The notes below the pieces were generated by a model. That model was not told the origin of the DNA, ran no database searches, and saw only the letters and a program-made list of their open reading frames with translations. Positions 58,901-64,000 of a DNA stretch of 64,000 bases are shown piece by piece (the first letter of the stretch is position 1; the number at the start of each line of letters is the position of its first letter). Source of the stretch: Atrichornis clamosus (lineage: Eukaryota > Chordata > Aves > Passeriformes > Menuridae). The DNA lies in assembly GCA_013400975.1 (NCBI GenBank), contig WBMZ01012192.1, positions 206,130 to 270,129 on the forward strand, given 5' to 3'. Made by a program: the position numbers and the translations under genes.

Positions 58901-61900
58901 TGAAAACTTACGATTCAGAAACTGTCCAGCAGATACAGTCTTCCTTCATTATGCACCTAGGTCAAGCTATTTGCTACTCCAAATTTGCTAATGTTGCCCT
59001 GAGCTGTGTTTCTCCAGCAATCCTATTATCTTCAGATCACACCTTAGTTTGAAGGAGTTTTCCCTCTGCTGGCCACCTTACGGACTTGCTCCTAGCCTTT
59101 TGTGACATGTTGTGCCCCATGCAGTCCTCCTGCTAGGTCCTAAAAACCTTGTGTAGGTAGTCTGTGAAAACGAACCAAAGCAGTTATCTGGTTCAATAGA
59201 TTACCAGTTCATTCAAAACACTATCTCCAGCTGGGTAAGTTTAGAAAGACAGAACACAGGTGACTCACACATCTTCAGCAAGTTTAAGGATTCCTGTGAG
59301 CTTCTTCAGTGTGTTTTTATAGACGCTAATTTTTGAGCATTTTGCACTAAAAATAACTTCAAAAGAACTCAAAACCAGCTAACCTTAATTTGACTATAAG
59401 GAAACAGGTATACAAATTTTAGAATCTTCAAGTATCAAGTATTTAAAATCTGCTTTTTTTAGAACACTAAGTGAAAAAAGACTATATACTAGAACTCTGT
59501 CCCCCCAGGAGATAGATCACTTTGTCAAAACTATAGCAAACATTTCCTTCTTTTAACAGTGATAAAAAGCTTCTTCCAAGAAGTAGGAATGAGGGAGGGT
59601 CTACCAACAGTTTTGATCACATACACTTTCTCAATATGATGGTATCTCACCAAAAGGGGATAGAGAGAATCAGTACTAAGAAAATAACTTATTTAAATTT
59701 TTGATTCTCTGGTAAACTGTTTTGTTCTCTAGTGTTTAATTTCTACCAACATTTTATGAAGAAGTTTGCAGACCCTTACTTTTAGGATGTGACTTTAAAA
59801 TGATTTTAAGTAATTTTACATAATTATATTTCTCTAGCTTTACCTCCTTCTTCCCACAAGTACACTATTTCCTTCAGCCTCACTCTCTCCTTACAGTGAC
59901 TCAGCATTTCTGAGGTATTCAGGCCTAATCCCACAAACTGGCCATATTACATTATTCTGACCACTGTAGTCAAGTTCCACAGAAAGGAGTCTACTGAATA
60001 TTATCAATAGTTAAGGAGTATATCCACATCATATGCCTATAGATGGCATATAAAGGCTGTCAAGAAAATACAGGTTAAAGAATGTATAGTTCCAAGAACA
60101 GGAAAAGTACAAAAGATTGTATTTTTTTTTCCTCAACTGTCCATTCTATACATATAATGCCACATATCTGTCTTTACTTTTTTCACATGCTAAAAAAATT
60201 AAAAAATCCTAAATATAGATGTCTTTCTTTACCTAACTATAAAGGTATTTTGGCTACTTCTCTTTATTACCAACATGGGAGACATCAAAATCTCATAAGT
60301 AGGATTTATTACAGTATAGCATTTATTTTAATTCTGGGGAAGGATAAAGCAAGTACTAAAAGCATCCTCCCTCTAAGTCAAAACCCTTATGTATCCTTCA
60401 CAATCAATTGCATTGTTTTGTTTATGGATTGTTTGGGTTGTTTTCCTTTTACGCCTTCTAGACATCCCCCTGCCCCTAATTATTGCTCCACAGAGAGGAT
60501 TATTTTAAGTATTAAACACAACATAATAATATGATAAAAAATATTTCAGTTATTGGTAAAGTAGTTGAAAGGGCAAAGAAATTACTTCATGTAAGGAAAG
60601 ACACAAGATTTAAGTTGGAGTGAGGGTGTCATGTATGATGATCTGGAAGCAAGACATGCAAAAATCCATCCAGACAGTGAACATAACCAATTCTTTCCTT
60701 CAATTAAATATAAACAGTAAATATAAAACAATAGAAGTGTTATGCCAGAGGAATGAAGTCAACATAATGTTGCCCTCTATGAAGGCCCAATATTAAGGAA
60801 CACTTCTGTGGGAAAAACTGCAGCATTAGCATTCCCTATGCTTAAAAGGGTCACAGTGAAGAGAAAGAAGATCCACTTTACACAATACTCAGCAGCAAAC
60901 ATGCCCAAGAAAATCAATACCAATTCTGTCAGCACGGATTTCTGCAGTTTTACTCCAACATGTAAGTACAAGGTAGGGCATAGGAAGGGTAGGCAACAAC
61001 AGCGACATTCTTGAGGGCAATGGTGCATAAGTGAAGAAATGAGTGGACATTCTCCTCTATGGATTTCCAAGAAAAAAACCCACAGAAACATGGAAGAAGC
61101 ATTATTCCCAAAGGTAAGTCTGCAAGCACTTTTAAATTCCTTTCCTCCCATACCCCTCTTCAAAGAGGGGAAGAGCAAGACACTAGTGTTTCAGGTATAT
61201 TTAAAAGAGTGGTCTCACTTTAAAGGGTATTAGATCTGAATGTAGTGTTCTCTTAAGTAGCTCCAGTTTCCAACAATCAAAATGCTTTTCTGTGCCAACC
61301 ATTACACACTGGCGTATTTAGATGCATTCAAAAGCGCATACTGGTATCCATGTTCAATAAGCTAGGAAGCAACCTTTCTTCCTATTAAACACCAAAACTA
61401 TACAACTATCTAAATTTTTTTTCCCAAGGATTATTCAGTGCCTCCATATTAATTCCACATCTGAAATGACACATGATCAATATCAACATAAGCACATATA
61501 ACACATATTAAATTCACTGCACAAAATTTCAAGAGAAATGCTATTCAATTGGTAGGAAGTCCATTATAGCTAATTCCTTCAGTAATATCATACACACTGA
61601 TTTCCTTTGCTGTCTCTTCCCTACCATGGTAATCTCTTTATATCCAAACCATCTTTACCTTCACTTTACCTTTTACTCTGTAGGAAGAAATTAACTTTTA
61701 AGTAAAGATTTATAAAAATAGGATGGAATAAATTTAAAAGGTATATCCTAAGTGATATTGTTTAGACAGGTTTATTTCTTTACCAAGTTATTCCCCAAAA
61801 CCAAAGTTTGTTCAATTCCATACAATTTCAGGTAAAAAAACCCAAATCAAACAAACAACTTACTAGCTGCATCCATACGAAATGGAATATTAGATCTTGT

Positions 61901-63864
61901 CATTAAAAATGAAGAATGCGGGTGCCATTTGACAAAAAATGGTAACACTACAGTGGCCTTCACTGGTTATACATTGGCAAGAAACCAATGCTGTATTTAT
62001 TAGGTAGTACATGATACACTCAAAGCTAAGTAACTCATGCTGCAAGTTAAGGATTCCAAAGAAGCTCCCTATGCAGATTCTTCTGCAGTCTAGAGCTATT
62101 TTAGAAGAAGCATTTTGTTGATAATGGTGTACCATAAGTGAAGACATCAGAATATATAGTTAAGATATAGATTCTGAATAGTCAAGTCACTTCACCTAAT
62201 TTCCATTTGTTTTATCTACAGTTCAGTTTTGGAACCATCCTGAGATGCAAAATAATTATTTTTAAGTTAACACAGGGGAAATTATATTCTTGTTTAATTA
62301 CATATACTCCTTTAATTCCTAAAAATGGTGGTAGGAATCACTACTGAGTCTTGAAGATCTAGAGATTAAAACAGACACTGTTCCATATCACATATCACTG
62401 TTTTGAAGATTCTGCAGATGAGCCTCTTTTTTCCCTACCTTGTCATGTTTCTGCTGGTGCCTTGCCCTAGTATCCAGGATATGGTAAGGGGTCTCAGAGT
62501 CTCTGTTGATGTAATAGATTAGTCTTGAAGGCAGTGTGATTTCCTTCTGGATTGCATTGCTGTAGCTGTTATTTTTACTGTTACTGCTGTTACTCTGTTG
62601 AAATGTATTCTCTTCATCTGCCAGTACTTCCTCTATACTGCTTGCTGGTTCATTCCAATGCAGTCCTGGGGAAGAAAGATATGCCAGCCATAAATTCCAT
62701 GGCAGAATGTGTTTATTTCCATTAAAAAGCTCCATATTTGCTTGCAGTTTTCTAACATTTTGCTAATCACTCAAGCAAACAAAAAGATAGCTTACTCATT
62801 GAGCTAGATCCAATTCATTTTTCACACATAAAATGGTTTCAGAAAGAACATTATTTATTTAATTGCATATACATTTTCATATGCAGTCACAGATTATAAA
62901 TATTTTAATACCTCTCAACCTTCAGAAAGAAAAAAACCCTTAATGGATATGTAGTCACCCCTGCACCTTTTTTGATAGCTAAATTCTCTCACACCAAAAA
63001 AAATCTACAAAAAGCTAAGAATACTCTCCATGTTCACAAACTGAATTCAGAGTCCATGTGCACTGAATGCTAAAGTTCCTATTATGTAAAGGGAATTGAT
63101 TTCTACTTCCTTTAACTTTGACAAGAACCCTCTTCTTCAGTAGCAGCTTTTCAAACGAAATCCTGTATCCTTCCTCATTAAATTTTCAAGATACAATCAA
63201 CACGATATAACAACGTAACAATATTACAATGTAACGGCAATGTAATAACAGTAATAACATGATGCACAGACAGACTGCATTCAGCATTCCACATGTCATC
63301 TACATGCAAACAGGAGGAAATAAACAACAAGGCACACATGAAAATCCAACCCCAAACAGCCAAATTAGCAGATCCCCGTCCACATGCACCGTGACACACA
63401 CAAAGCCCACCGAAGCTTTTTGTGTCGCATCCCTCACCGGCGTTTTTCCACGCACAGCATCGCTACCCAACACTGCAGCACCAGAACTGCACGTACCTCT
63501 CTTTTGTGTAAGCAAGCAAGCCAAGAGAAAACGTTAACTGAGCGCAGGGTTTACACACTCCGACACAGACACGTACACAAAGCTGGAAGCGGGAAGGGAG
63601 GAAGGAATGGGTGAGGGGAAATGGATGTTACCGGGGTTTATCGCGGGGGACGGGGACCGAGGGGCCGCAGACACCTCAGGCACACGCACACGCACCCCTG
63701 CCATACCCACCGGCGGCCGCTGCAGCCGCGCGGGCCCGGGGACAGGAGGAGCCATGGAGGAGCAGGAGCAGCGAGACGAGGCGGCCGAGGTGCGGCAGGA
63801 GCGCGGGGCGGCGGCGGCCGCCGCAGCCAGGCTGCCGCAGGGAGATACTGCCGGGCGGCTTCAT
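1881..63864 (-). CDS. ADAM23: ADAM23 (disintegrin and metalloproteinase domain-containing protein 23), spliced gene, 3' end missing
   Basis: This entry gives the span of the coding exons listed separately below. Joining exons 1-24 and the alpha transmembrane exon gives an unbroken frame of 799 codons plus 2 nt. Order of domains: signal peptide (about 1-45), prodomain (to R271), metalloprotease-like (272 to about 482), disintegrin (about 483-575), cysteine-rich (to about 718), EGF-like (about 719-751), stalk, transmembrane helix (about 776-796). The family is known as neuronal type I membrane proteins that lack protease activity and bind LGI proteins and integrins. The human protein is about 832 residues by recollection, so only the short cytoplasmic tail is missing here. 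ADAM22 and ADAM11 are the closest alternatives. The transmembrane segment and the prodomain and protease-like peptides fit ADAM23 best. Confidence 0.96.
1972..6533 (-). other. ADAM23: Intron between beta and alpha transmembrane exons (about 4.6 kb)
   Basis: AT-rich. The first bases after the beta exon include a pyrimidine run (TTTTTCTT). The acceptor before the alpha exon has a poor pyrimidine tract (ACCATAATCCTTTATCACAG). No transposon recognised. An open frame at 4387-4698 (+) looks like chance. Confidence 0.8.
6534..6624 (-). CDS. ADAM23: ADAM23 alternative transmembrane exon, beta type (residues 770-799)
   Basis: On the minus strand this 91-nt exon reads [20 protein letters not shown] then IFGGTGWGI, beginning in phase 1 and ending in phase 2 at GTAAGC. 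Length, phases and donor equal those of the alpha exon, and 14 of 29 complete codons give the same residue, including the closing GGTGWG. The mammalian gene is reported to make alpha, beta and gamma forms that differ at the transmembrane segment, and this fits the beta exon. Using it gives a membrane protein with a different helix, with R776 close to its outer edge. Confidence 0.88.
6625..10009 (-). other. ADAM23: Intron between exon 24 and beta transmembrane exon (about 3.4 kb)
   Basis: AT-rich with a CA-rich stretch at about 7493-7520. The acceptor in front of the beta exon is strong (CTTCCCTTTTCCCTCCACACAG). No repeat family recognised. Confidence 0.8.
10010..10121 (-). CDS. ADAM23: ADAM23 exon 24: EGF-like domain and juxtamembrane stalk (residues 733-769)
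   Basis: Encodes [20 protein letters not shown], with the C-x-C and C-x8-C spacing of an EGF-like domain, then a polar stalk [17 protein letters not shown]. The stalk is close to the human form but differs in the middle. Ends in phase 1 (first base of a Gly or Val codon), the phase both transmembrane exons accept. Donor GTTTGT is weak, which fits a site of alternative splicing. Confidence 0.97.
10122..11936 (-). other. ADAM23: Intron 23 (about 1.8 kb)
   Basis: AT-rich unique sequence. It interrupts the EGF-like module. Nothing else recognised. Confidence 0.85.
11937..12105 (-). CDS. ADAM23: ADAM23 exon 23: end of cysteine-rich domain, start of EGF-like domain (residues 676-732)
   Basis: Encodes [20 protein letters not shown], then [20 protein letters not shown] and [19 protein letters not shown] is a sequon. 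The closing CSGHG opens the EGF-like module completed by exon 24. Phase 2 to phase 0. Acceptor TTTCTCCTAG, donor GTGAGT. Confidence 0.97.
12106..13077 (-). other. ADAM23: Intron 22 (972 bp)
   Basis: AT-rich with T runs near 12380. Nothing recognised. Confidence 0.85.
13078..13197 (-). CDS. ADAM23: ADAM23 exon 22: cysteine-rich domain (residues 636-675)
   Basis: Encodes [20 protein letters not shown] then [23 protein letters not shown] is an N-glycosylation sequon. The segment equals the mammalian one apart from conservative changes. Phase 2 at both ends. Acceptor ATTTTACAG, donor GTAAAA, which is weak. Confidence 0.97.
13198..14659 (-). other. ADAM23: Intron 21 (about 1.5 kb)
   Basis: AT-rich unique sequence. 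Nothing recognised. Confidence 0.85.
14660..14765 (-). CDS. ADAM23: ADAM23 exon 21: cysteine-rich domain (residues 601-635)
   Basis: Encodes [20 protein letters not shown] then [15 protein letters not shown]. The match to mammalian ADAM23 is near perfect. Phase 1 to phase 2. Acceptor TGTCAACAG, donor GTAAGT. Confidence 0.97.
14766..16020 (-). other. ADAM23: Intron 20 (about 1.3 kb)
   Basis: AT-rich. Nothing recognised. Confidence 0.85.
16021..16084 (-). CDS. ADAM23: ADAM23 exon 20: cysteine-rich domain (residues 580-600)
   Basis: Encodes [20 protein letters not shown] then S. This [12 protein letters not shown] segment is conserved at the start of ADAM cysteine-rich domains. Phase 0 to phase 1, donor GTAGGT. 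Confidence 0.96.
16085..16576 (-). other. ADAM23: Intron 19 (492 bp)
   Basis: AT-rich. Nothing recognised. Confidence 0.85.
16577..16627 (-). CDS. ADAM23: ADAM23 exon 19: end of disintegrin domain (residues 563-579)
   Basis: Encodes [17 protein letters not shown], conserved with mammalian ADAM23. This 51-nt exon is phase 0 at both ends. Acceptor TTTTTTTCAG, donor GTATGC. Confidence 0.96.
17448..17472. repeat. Perfect inverted repeat, 12-bp arms with 1-nt spacer
   Basis: The left arm ttatataaactt and the right arm aagtttatataa are exact reverse complements around a single g. The arms are AT-rich, so the palindrome may be a chance or slippage product. Confidence 0.9.
17710..18112 (+). repeat. 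CR1 LINE 3'-end fragment
   Basis: A run of typical avian CR1 phrases: gttgtttagtctggagaaga ggaggctcagggg, acaggatgagaggaaacggc, tgccaggggaggcttagact, ggaacaggctgcccggagat and ttttccagcctaaatgattc, ending with ATTCTATG-like units. It lies antisense to ADAM23. The 5' part of the element is absent, which is the usual 5' truncation of CR1. Confidence 0.95.
18535..18615 (-). CDS. ADAM23: ADAM23 exon 18: disintegrin loop (residues 536-562)
   Basis: Encodes [20 protein letters not shown] then [18 protein letters not shown] occupies the disintegrin loop, which in human ADAM23 is reported to bind integrin alpha-v beta-3. There is no RGD. The loop differs from the human form as I recall it (AVNECDITEYC) at two positions. 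Phase 0 at both ends. It is separated from exon 17 by a 138-bp intron, the shortest in the gene. Confidence 0.97.
18754..18840 (-). CDS. ADAM23: ADAM23 exon 17: disintegrin domain (residues 507-535)
   Basis: Encodes [20 protein letters not shown] then GPCCNTSCL, with the dense cysteine spacing of ADAM disintegrin domains and close agreement with ADAM23. The mammalian equivalent has CCNNTSC, so one Asn is missing here. The NTS sequon is retained. Phase 0 at both ends, donor GTGAGT. Confidence 0.97.
18841..19605 (-). other. ADAM23: Intron 16 (765 bp), GC-AG type
   Basis: Begins GCAAGT, the preferred consensus for the minor GC class of U2 introns, and ends TTTTCTTCAG. No GT near the exon end would preserve the frame. 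Otherwise AT-rich without recognisable elements. Confidence 0.85.
19606..19677 (-). CDS. ADAM23: ADAM23 exon 16: start of disintegrin domain (residues 483-506)
   Basis: Encodes [20 protein letters not shown] then [20 protein letters not shown] is the signature beginning of an ADAM disintegrin domain. The exon is 24 codons long, phase 0 at both ends. The donor reads ATG|GCAAGT, a GC rather than GT donor. It is the only junction that keeps the frame into exon 17 and matches the protein. Confidence 0.95.
19678..22237 (-). other. ADAM23: Intron 15 (about 2.6 kb)
   Basis: AT-rich unique sequence. Its donor is GTAATA and its acceptor has a good pyrimidine tract (TTTTTTCTTTCAG). No repeat or gene recognised. 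Confidence 0.8.
22238..22337 (-). CDS. ADAM23: ADAM23 exon 15: end of metalloprotease-like domain (residues 449-482)
   Basis: Encodes [20 protein letters not shown] then [13 protein letters not shown], closely matching mammalian ADAM23. The two cysteines are conserved reprolysin positions. Phase 2 to phase 0. Acceptor CATTTTAG, donor GTAATA. Confidence 0.97.
22338..23853 (-). other. ADAM23: Intron 14 (about 1.5 kb)
   Basis: AT-rich. Nothing recognised. Confidence 0.85.
23854..23902 (-). CDS. ADAM23: ADAM23 exon 14: metalloprotease-like domain (residues 433-448)
   Basis: Encodes [17 protein letters not shown] including the split codons at both edges, identical to mammalian ADAM23 over this stretch. 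This 49-nt exon was placed by phase. Using acceptor GAGAAG with exon start AGTGTG gives KPKCDC across the junction. Phase 1 to phase 2, donor GTATGT. Confidence 0.95.
23903..25509 (-). other. ADAM23: Intron 13 (about 1.6 kb)
   Basis: AT-rich unique sequence. Nothing recognised. Confidence 0.85.
25510..25600 (-). CDS. ADAM23: ADAM23 exon 13: degenerate zinc-binding site (residues 403-432)
   Basis: Encodes [20 protein letters not shown] then [10 protein letters not shown]. Aligned with the active reprolysin motif HExxHxxGxxH, the three zinc-ligand histidines are replaced by Q415, Q419 and W425, and the catalytic glutamate by S416. The segment still carries the NLG turn. This is the expected pseudo-protease state of ADAM23, so an enzyme activity is not predicted. 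Phase 0 to phase 1, donor GTATGT. Confidence 0.97.
25601..26372 (-). other. ADAM23: Intron 12 (772 bp)
   Basis: AT-rich. Nothing recognised beyond splice sites. Confidence 0.85.
26373..26457 (-). CDS. ADAM23: ADAM23 exon 12: metalloprotease-like domain (residues 374-402)
   Basis: Encodes [20 protein letters not shown] then TRGVGVNE, almost identical to mammalian ADAM23. NVT is an N-glycosylation sequon at residue 375. The cysteine is a conserved reprolysin position. Phase 2 to phase 0. Acceptor TTTGTAAG, donor GTAATT. Confidence 0.97.
26458..28422 (-). other. ADAM23: Intron 11 (about 2.0 kb)
   Basis: Holds an inverted CR1-like fragment (listed separately). The rest is unremarkable AT-rich sequence. 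Confidence 0.85.
27295..27570 (-). repeat. CR1-like LINE fragment, inverted
   Basis: On the plus strand the block reads as the reverse complement of avian CR1: ggtttagttcaatccctcc, ctccacagcctctctgggca and gcctgtcccagcatctgaac, then aatggaatttcctgtgtttc. The element therefore lies in the same direction as ADAM23 transcription. It is truncated and diverged, and the limits are approximate. Confidence 0.85.
28423..28589 (-). CDS. ADAM23: ADAM23 exon 11: metalloprotease-like domain (residues 319-373)
   Basis: Contains [20 protein letters not shown] near its start, and LHDFSKYRQ and [11 protein letters not shown] near its end, all typical of ADAM23. The middle ([10 protein letters not shown]) differs from the mammalian sequence. 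It is richer in GC than the flanking introns. Phase 0 to phase 2, acceptor TGCCCTCAG, donor GTATGT. Confidence 0.96.
28590..30963 (-). other. ADAM23: Intron 10 (about 2.4 kb)
   Basis: AT-rich. No repeat or additional exon recognised. An open frame at 29525-29854 (+) has no identifiable domain. Confidence 0.8.
30964..31035 (-). CDS. ADAM23: ADAM23 exon 10: metalloprotease-like domain (residues 295-318)
   Basis: Encodes [20 protein letters not shown] then LVDA, matching mammalian ADAM23 ([17 protein letters not shown]). Phase 0 at both ends. Acceptor CCTTTTAG, donor GTAAGT. Confidence 0.96.
31036..34428 (-). other. ADAM23: Intron 9 (about 3.4 kb)
   Basis: AT-rich unique sequence with a T run near 33900. 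Open frames on either strand (for example 32836-33204 minus) show no recognisable domain. Confidence 0.8.
34429..34494 (-). CDS. ADAM23: ADAM23 exon 9: start of metalloprotease-like domain (residues 273-294)
   Basis: Encodes [20 protein letters not shown] then [13 protein letters not shown] is the hallmark first strand of the reprolysin fold and is identical to mammalian ADAM23. It follows directly after the furin site. Phase 0 at both ends, donor GTAAGT. Confidence 0.96.
34495..35363 (-). other. ADAM23: Intron 8 (869 bp)
   Basis: AT-rich. The acceptor end has a weak pyrimidine tract (AATTTGTTTAATCCATCAG). Nothing else recognised. Confidence 0.85.
35364..35437 (-). CDS. ADAM23: ADAM23 exon 8: end of prodomain and furin-type cleavage site (residues 248-272)
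   Basis: Encodes [20 protein letters not shown] then [15 protein letters not shown] matches mammalian ADAM23 exactly. The basic run R265-R271 (RRKRRKR) contains overlapping R-X-K/R-R furin motifs, and cleavage after R271 would release the prodomain. The basic run is longer than the KRRKR I recall for human. Phase 1 to phase 0, acceptor TTGTACAG, donor GTGAGT. Confidence 0.94.
35438..35954 (-). other. ADAM23: Intron 7 (517 bp)
   Basis: AT-rich. Nothing further seen. Confidence 0.85.
35955..36027 (-). CDS. ADAM23: ADAM23 exon 7: prodomain (residues 224-247)
   Basis: Encodes [20 protein letters not shown] then LQDL. RPHIIQ is conserved with mammalian ADAM23. The rest is more diverged, as expected near the end of the prodomain. 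Phase 0 to phase 1, donor GTATGT. Confidence 0.92.
36028..38272 (-). other. ADAM23: Intron 6 (about 2.2 kb)
   Basis: AT-rich unique sequence. A 14-bp direct repeat (aatttataaacact) occurs twice within 37945-37990. No gene or transposon was recognised. Confidence 0.8.
38273..38336 (-). CDS. ADAM23: ADAM23 exon 6: prodomain (residues 202-223)
   Basis: Encodes [20 protein letters not shown] then A. GMFED and IEP are conserved ADAM prodomain positions, while the end is more diverged from mammals. Phase 2 to phase 0, donor GTGAGT. Confidence 0.93.
38337..39065 (-). other. ADAM23: Intron 5 (729 bp)
   Basis: AT-rich. Nothing recognised apart from normal splice sites. Confidence 0.85.
39066..39148 (-). 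CDS. ADAM23: ADAM23 exon 5: prodomain (residues 175-201)
   Basis: Encodes [20 protein letters not shown] then LSTCNGL. The CYYHG motif is the conserved prodomain cysteine region of ADAMs. Acceptor ATTATTAG followed by five Gs, donor GTAAGT. Phase 0 to phase 2. Confidence 0.96.
39149..41295 (-). other. ADAM23: Intron 4 (about 2.1 kb)
   Basis: Contains a 14-T run at 39723-39736. A block of mixed composition at about 39990-40330 could be a conserved noncoding element, judged by texture only. No repeat was recognised. Confidence 0.75.
41296..41359 (-). CDS. ADAM23: ADAM23 exon 4: prodomain (residues 153-174)
   Basis: Encodes [20 protein letters not shown] followed by K, matching the mammalian segment with conservative changes (for example YVEIHYE retained). 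Phase 2 to phase 0. Acceptor TTTGACAG, donor GTATTG, which is a weaker donor than most in this gene. Confidence 0.94.
43594..43610. repeat. TA dinucleotide microsatellite
   Basis: About eight uninterrupted TA units inside intron 3. Likely variable in length between individuals. Confidence 0.9.
48500..48770 (+). repeat. CR1-like LINE fragment, degenerate
   Basis: Phrases such as acaagggggaatggctttaa, aactgaaagatgatagattt and agatacaaggaaggaattct, then ggagggtggtgag, match the 3' part of avian CR1 in sense orientation. The 3' end beyond about 48770 is lost and the copy has diverged, so the limits are rough. Confidence 0.75.
48861..48893. repeat. Tandem repeat, three copies of an 11-bp unit
   Basis: The unit actagagtt(a/t)a occurs three times head to tail, the middle copy having one substitution. 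It is short and probably a replication-slippage product. Confidence 0.85.
51780..52870. other. Unassigned intronic block, possibly an old dispersed repeat
   Basis: This stretch differs in texture from the surrounding AT-rich intron and contains a 146-codon plus-strand frame (52423-52863) without any domain I recognise. A decayed solo LTR is one possibility, but I could not find clear terminal repeats, a polyadenylation signal in the right place or target-site duplications. The boundaries are approximate. Confidence 0.2.
54081..54157 (-). CDS. ADAM23: ADAM23 exon 3: prodomain (residues 128-152)
   Basis: Encodes [18 protein letters not shown] followed by ILDLTLN, nearly identical to the mammalian prodomain segment that begins the ADAM propeptide fold. 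Acceptor TTTACAG, donor GTAAGT. Starts in phase 0 and ends in phase 2 within an Asn codon. Confidence 0.95.
54158..62438 (-). other. ADAM23: Intron 2 (about 8.3 kb)
   Basis: AT-rich intron. Open frames at 60082-60534 (+) and 60777-61178 (-) have no recognisable domain and look like chance. A cluster of three E-boxes lies at 55799-55913. Homopolymer runs occur, for example A-rich near 56459. No transposon was recognised. Confidence 0.8.
62439..62665 (-). CDS. ADAM23: ADAM23 exon 2: prodomain, N-terminal part (residues 52-127)
   Basis: Translation contains [18 protein letters not shown] and [18 protein letters not shown], which closely match mammalian ADAM23, where the equivalent begins HWNET. 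A Ser/Asn-rich stretch (about [13 protein letters not shown]) looks slightly longer than in mammals and carries N-glycosylation sequons. The exon starts in phase 1 (completing the Gly codon from exon 1) and ends in phase 0 at donor GTAGGG. It belongs to the part removed by proprotein cleavage. Confidence 0.95.
62666..63710 (-). other. ADAM23: Intron 1 (1045 bp)
   Basis: GT donor (GTGGGT) and CAG acceptor after a pyrimidine-rich stretch (TCTTTCTTCCCCAG). The part near exon 1 is still CpG-rich. The rest is AT-rich with no gene or repeat recognised. Confidence 0.85.
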
Positions 63865-64000
63865 GGCTCATAGCGCCCCGGGGCGGGGGGGCAGCGCGGC
63901 ACAGCCCTCACGGCCGGCGGGCTGTGCCCGGGGGGCTCGGGCGGAGCGGAGCGGGCGGGTCGGCGCAGCGGCACCGCCCGTGCGGCTCCTGCCTCTGCCG
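63400..64000 (-). promoter_or_regulatory. ADAM23: CpG-island promoter and 5'UTR region of ADAM23
   Basis: GC content and CpG frequency rise sharply here compared with the AT-rich introns. GC-box cores (GGGCGG) lie at 63939-63944 and 63953-63958, and a longer G/C run (ggggcggggg) at 63880-63889. Only 136 bases upstream of the start codon are present and no TATA box is visible in them, so a dispersed TATA-less start is inferred. The transcription start cannot be fixed from sequence alone. CpG islands often promote in both directions, but no gene on the opposite strand is seen. Confidence 0.7.
63711..63864 (-). CDS. ADAM23: ADAM23 exon 1: start codon and signal peptide (residues 1-51)
   Basis: The reading starts MKPPGS, the same as mammalian ADAM23 from memory. 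A leucine-rich hydrophobic core at about residues 29-38 fits a signal peptide, followed by an alanine run. The start context has G at -3 and A at +4. The exon ends in phase 1 at donor GTGGGT. A second GT four bases further on (GTATGG) would put exon 2 out of frame. The N-terminus is about 17 residues shorter than I recall for human, in a region that varies. The 5' end of the transcribed exon lies above 63864 and was not determined. Confidence 0.9.

Larger units (their letters stand above)
62650..63871 (-). other. Upstream ORF overlapping the ADAM23 start (58 codons, spliced)
   Basis: An ATG at 63869-63871 lies 7 nt upstream of the ADAM23 ATG in another frame. It has G at -3, like the main start. 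The frame is open through all of exon 1 (53 codons plus 2 nt) and, once spliced to exon 2, ends at TGA 62650-62652 after five more codons. The predicted peptide is rich in proline, alanine and arginine, as expected of GC-rich sequence read out of frame. I infer a possible effect on translation, not a functional protein. It matters only if transcription starts upstream of 63871. Confidence 0.6.

Noticed and set aside
60082..60534. Plus-strand open frame of 150 codons in intron 2, the longest in the window
   Set aside because: Low-complexity AT-derived residues, no domain, no splice or promoter context, and the length is reachable by chance in 64 kb.
60777..61178. Minus-strand open frame of 133 codons with hydrophobic stretches
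   Set aside because: It lies in intron 2, matches nothing recognised from the ADAM family, and the opposite strand is also open, which suggests chance.
63705..63710. Alternative exon 1 donor GTATGG, four bases beyond the chosen GTGGGT
   Set aside because: It would end the exon in phase 2 and put exon 2 out of frame.
63607..63873. Plus-strand open frame of 88 codons antisense to exon 1
   Set aside because: GC-rich sequence lacks stop codons by composition. There is no evidence for an antisense gene, although a bidirectional promoter cannot be excluded.

Overview
The window is ordinary vertebrate chromosomal DNA: AT-rich introns, GT-AG exons, one CpG island and no operons. Three fragments resembling CR1 LINEs (chicken repeat 1), one ending in the ATTCTATG-type CR1 tail, point to a bird (possibly another sauropsid). 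I cannot name the species.

One gene fills the window, on the minus strand: ADAM23, a catalytically dead ADAM-family membrane protein of neurons. The start codon is at 63864 and the gene runs toward low coordinates. I placed 24 constitutive coding exons plus two alternative transmembrane exons from splice sites, reading phase and similarity to mammalian ADAM23. Joined with the distal transmembrane exon they give 2399 nt, that is 799 codons plus 2 nt. The last exon, which encodes the short cytoplasmic tail, is not in the window. It must lie beyond position 1.

Layout, high to low coordinate: CpG-island promoter and 5'UTR (63.4-64.0 kb); exon 1, signal peptide; exons 2-8 (62.7-35.4 kb), prodomain ending in a furin-type site; exons 9-15 (34.5-22.2 kb), metalloprotease-like domain with all zinc ligands replaced; exons 16-19 (19.7-16.6 kb), disintegrin domain; exons 20-23 (16.1-11.9 kb), cysteine-rich domain; exons 23-24 (12.1-10.0 kb), EGF-like domain and juxtamembrane stalk; then two 91-nt transmembrane exons of identical length and phase at 6.5 kb (beta type) and 1.9 kb (alpha type). 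Introns 2 and 3 are the largest (about 8.3 and 12.7 kb). No second gene, RNA gene, CRISPR array or intact mobile element was recognised.

I see no undescribed biological system. The points most worth checking are the paired transmembrane exons and their splicing signals, a 58-codon upstream ORF that overlaps the ADAM23 start and ends in exon 2, a GC-AG intron after exon 16, and a few unexplained intronic blocks. All assignments come from reading the sequence and from memory of the family; no search was run.
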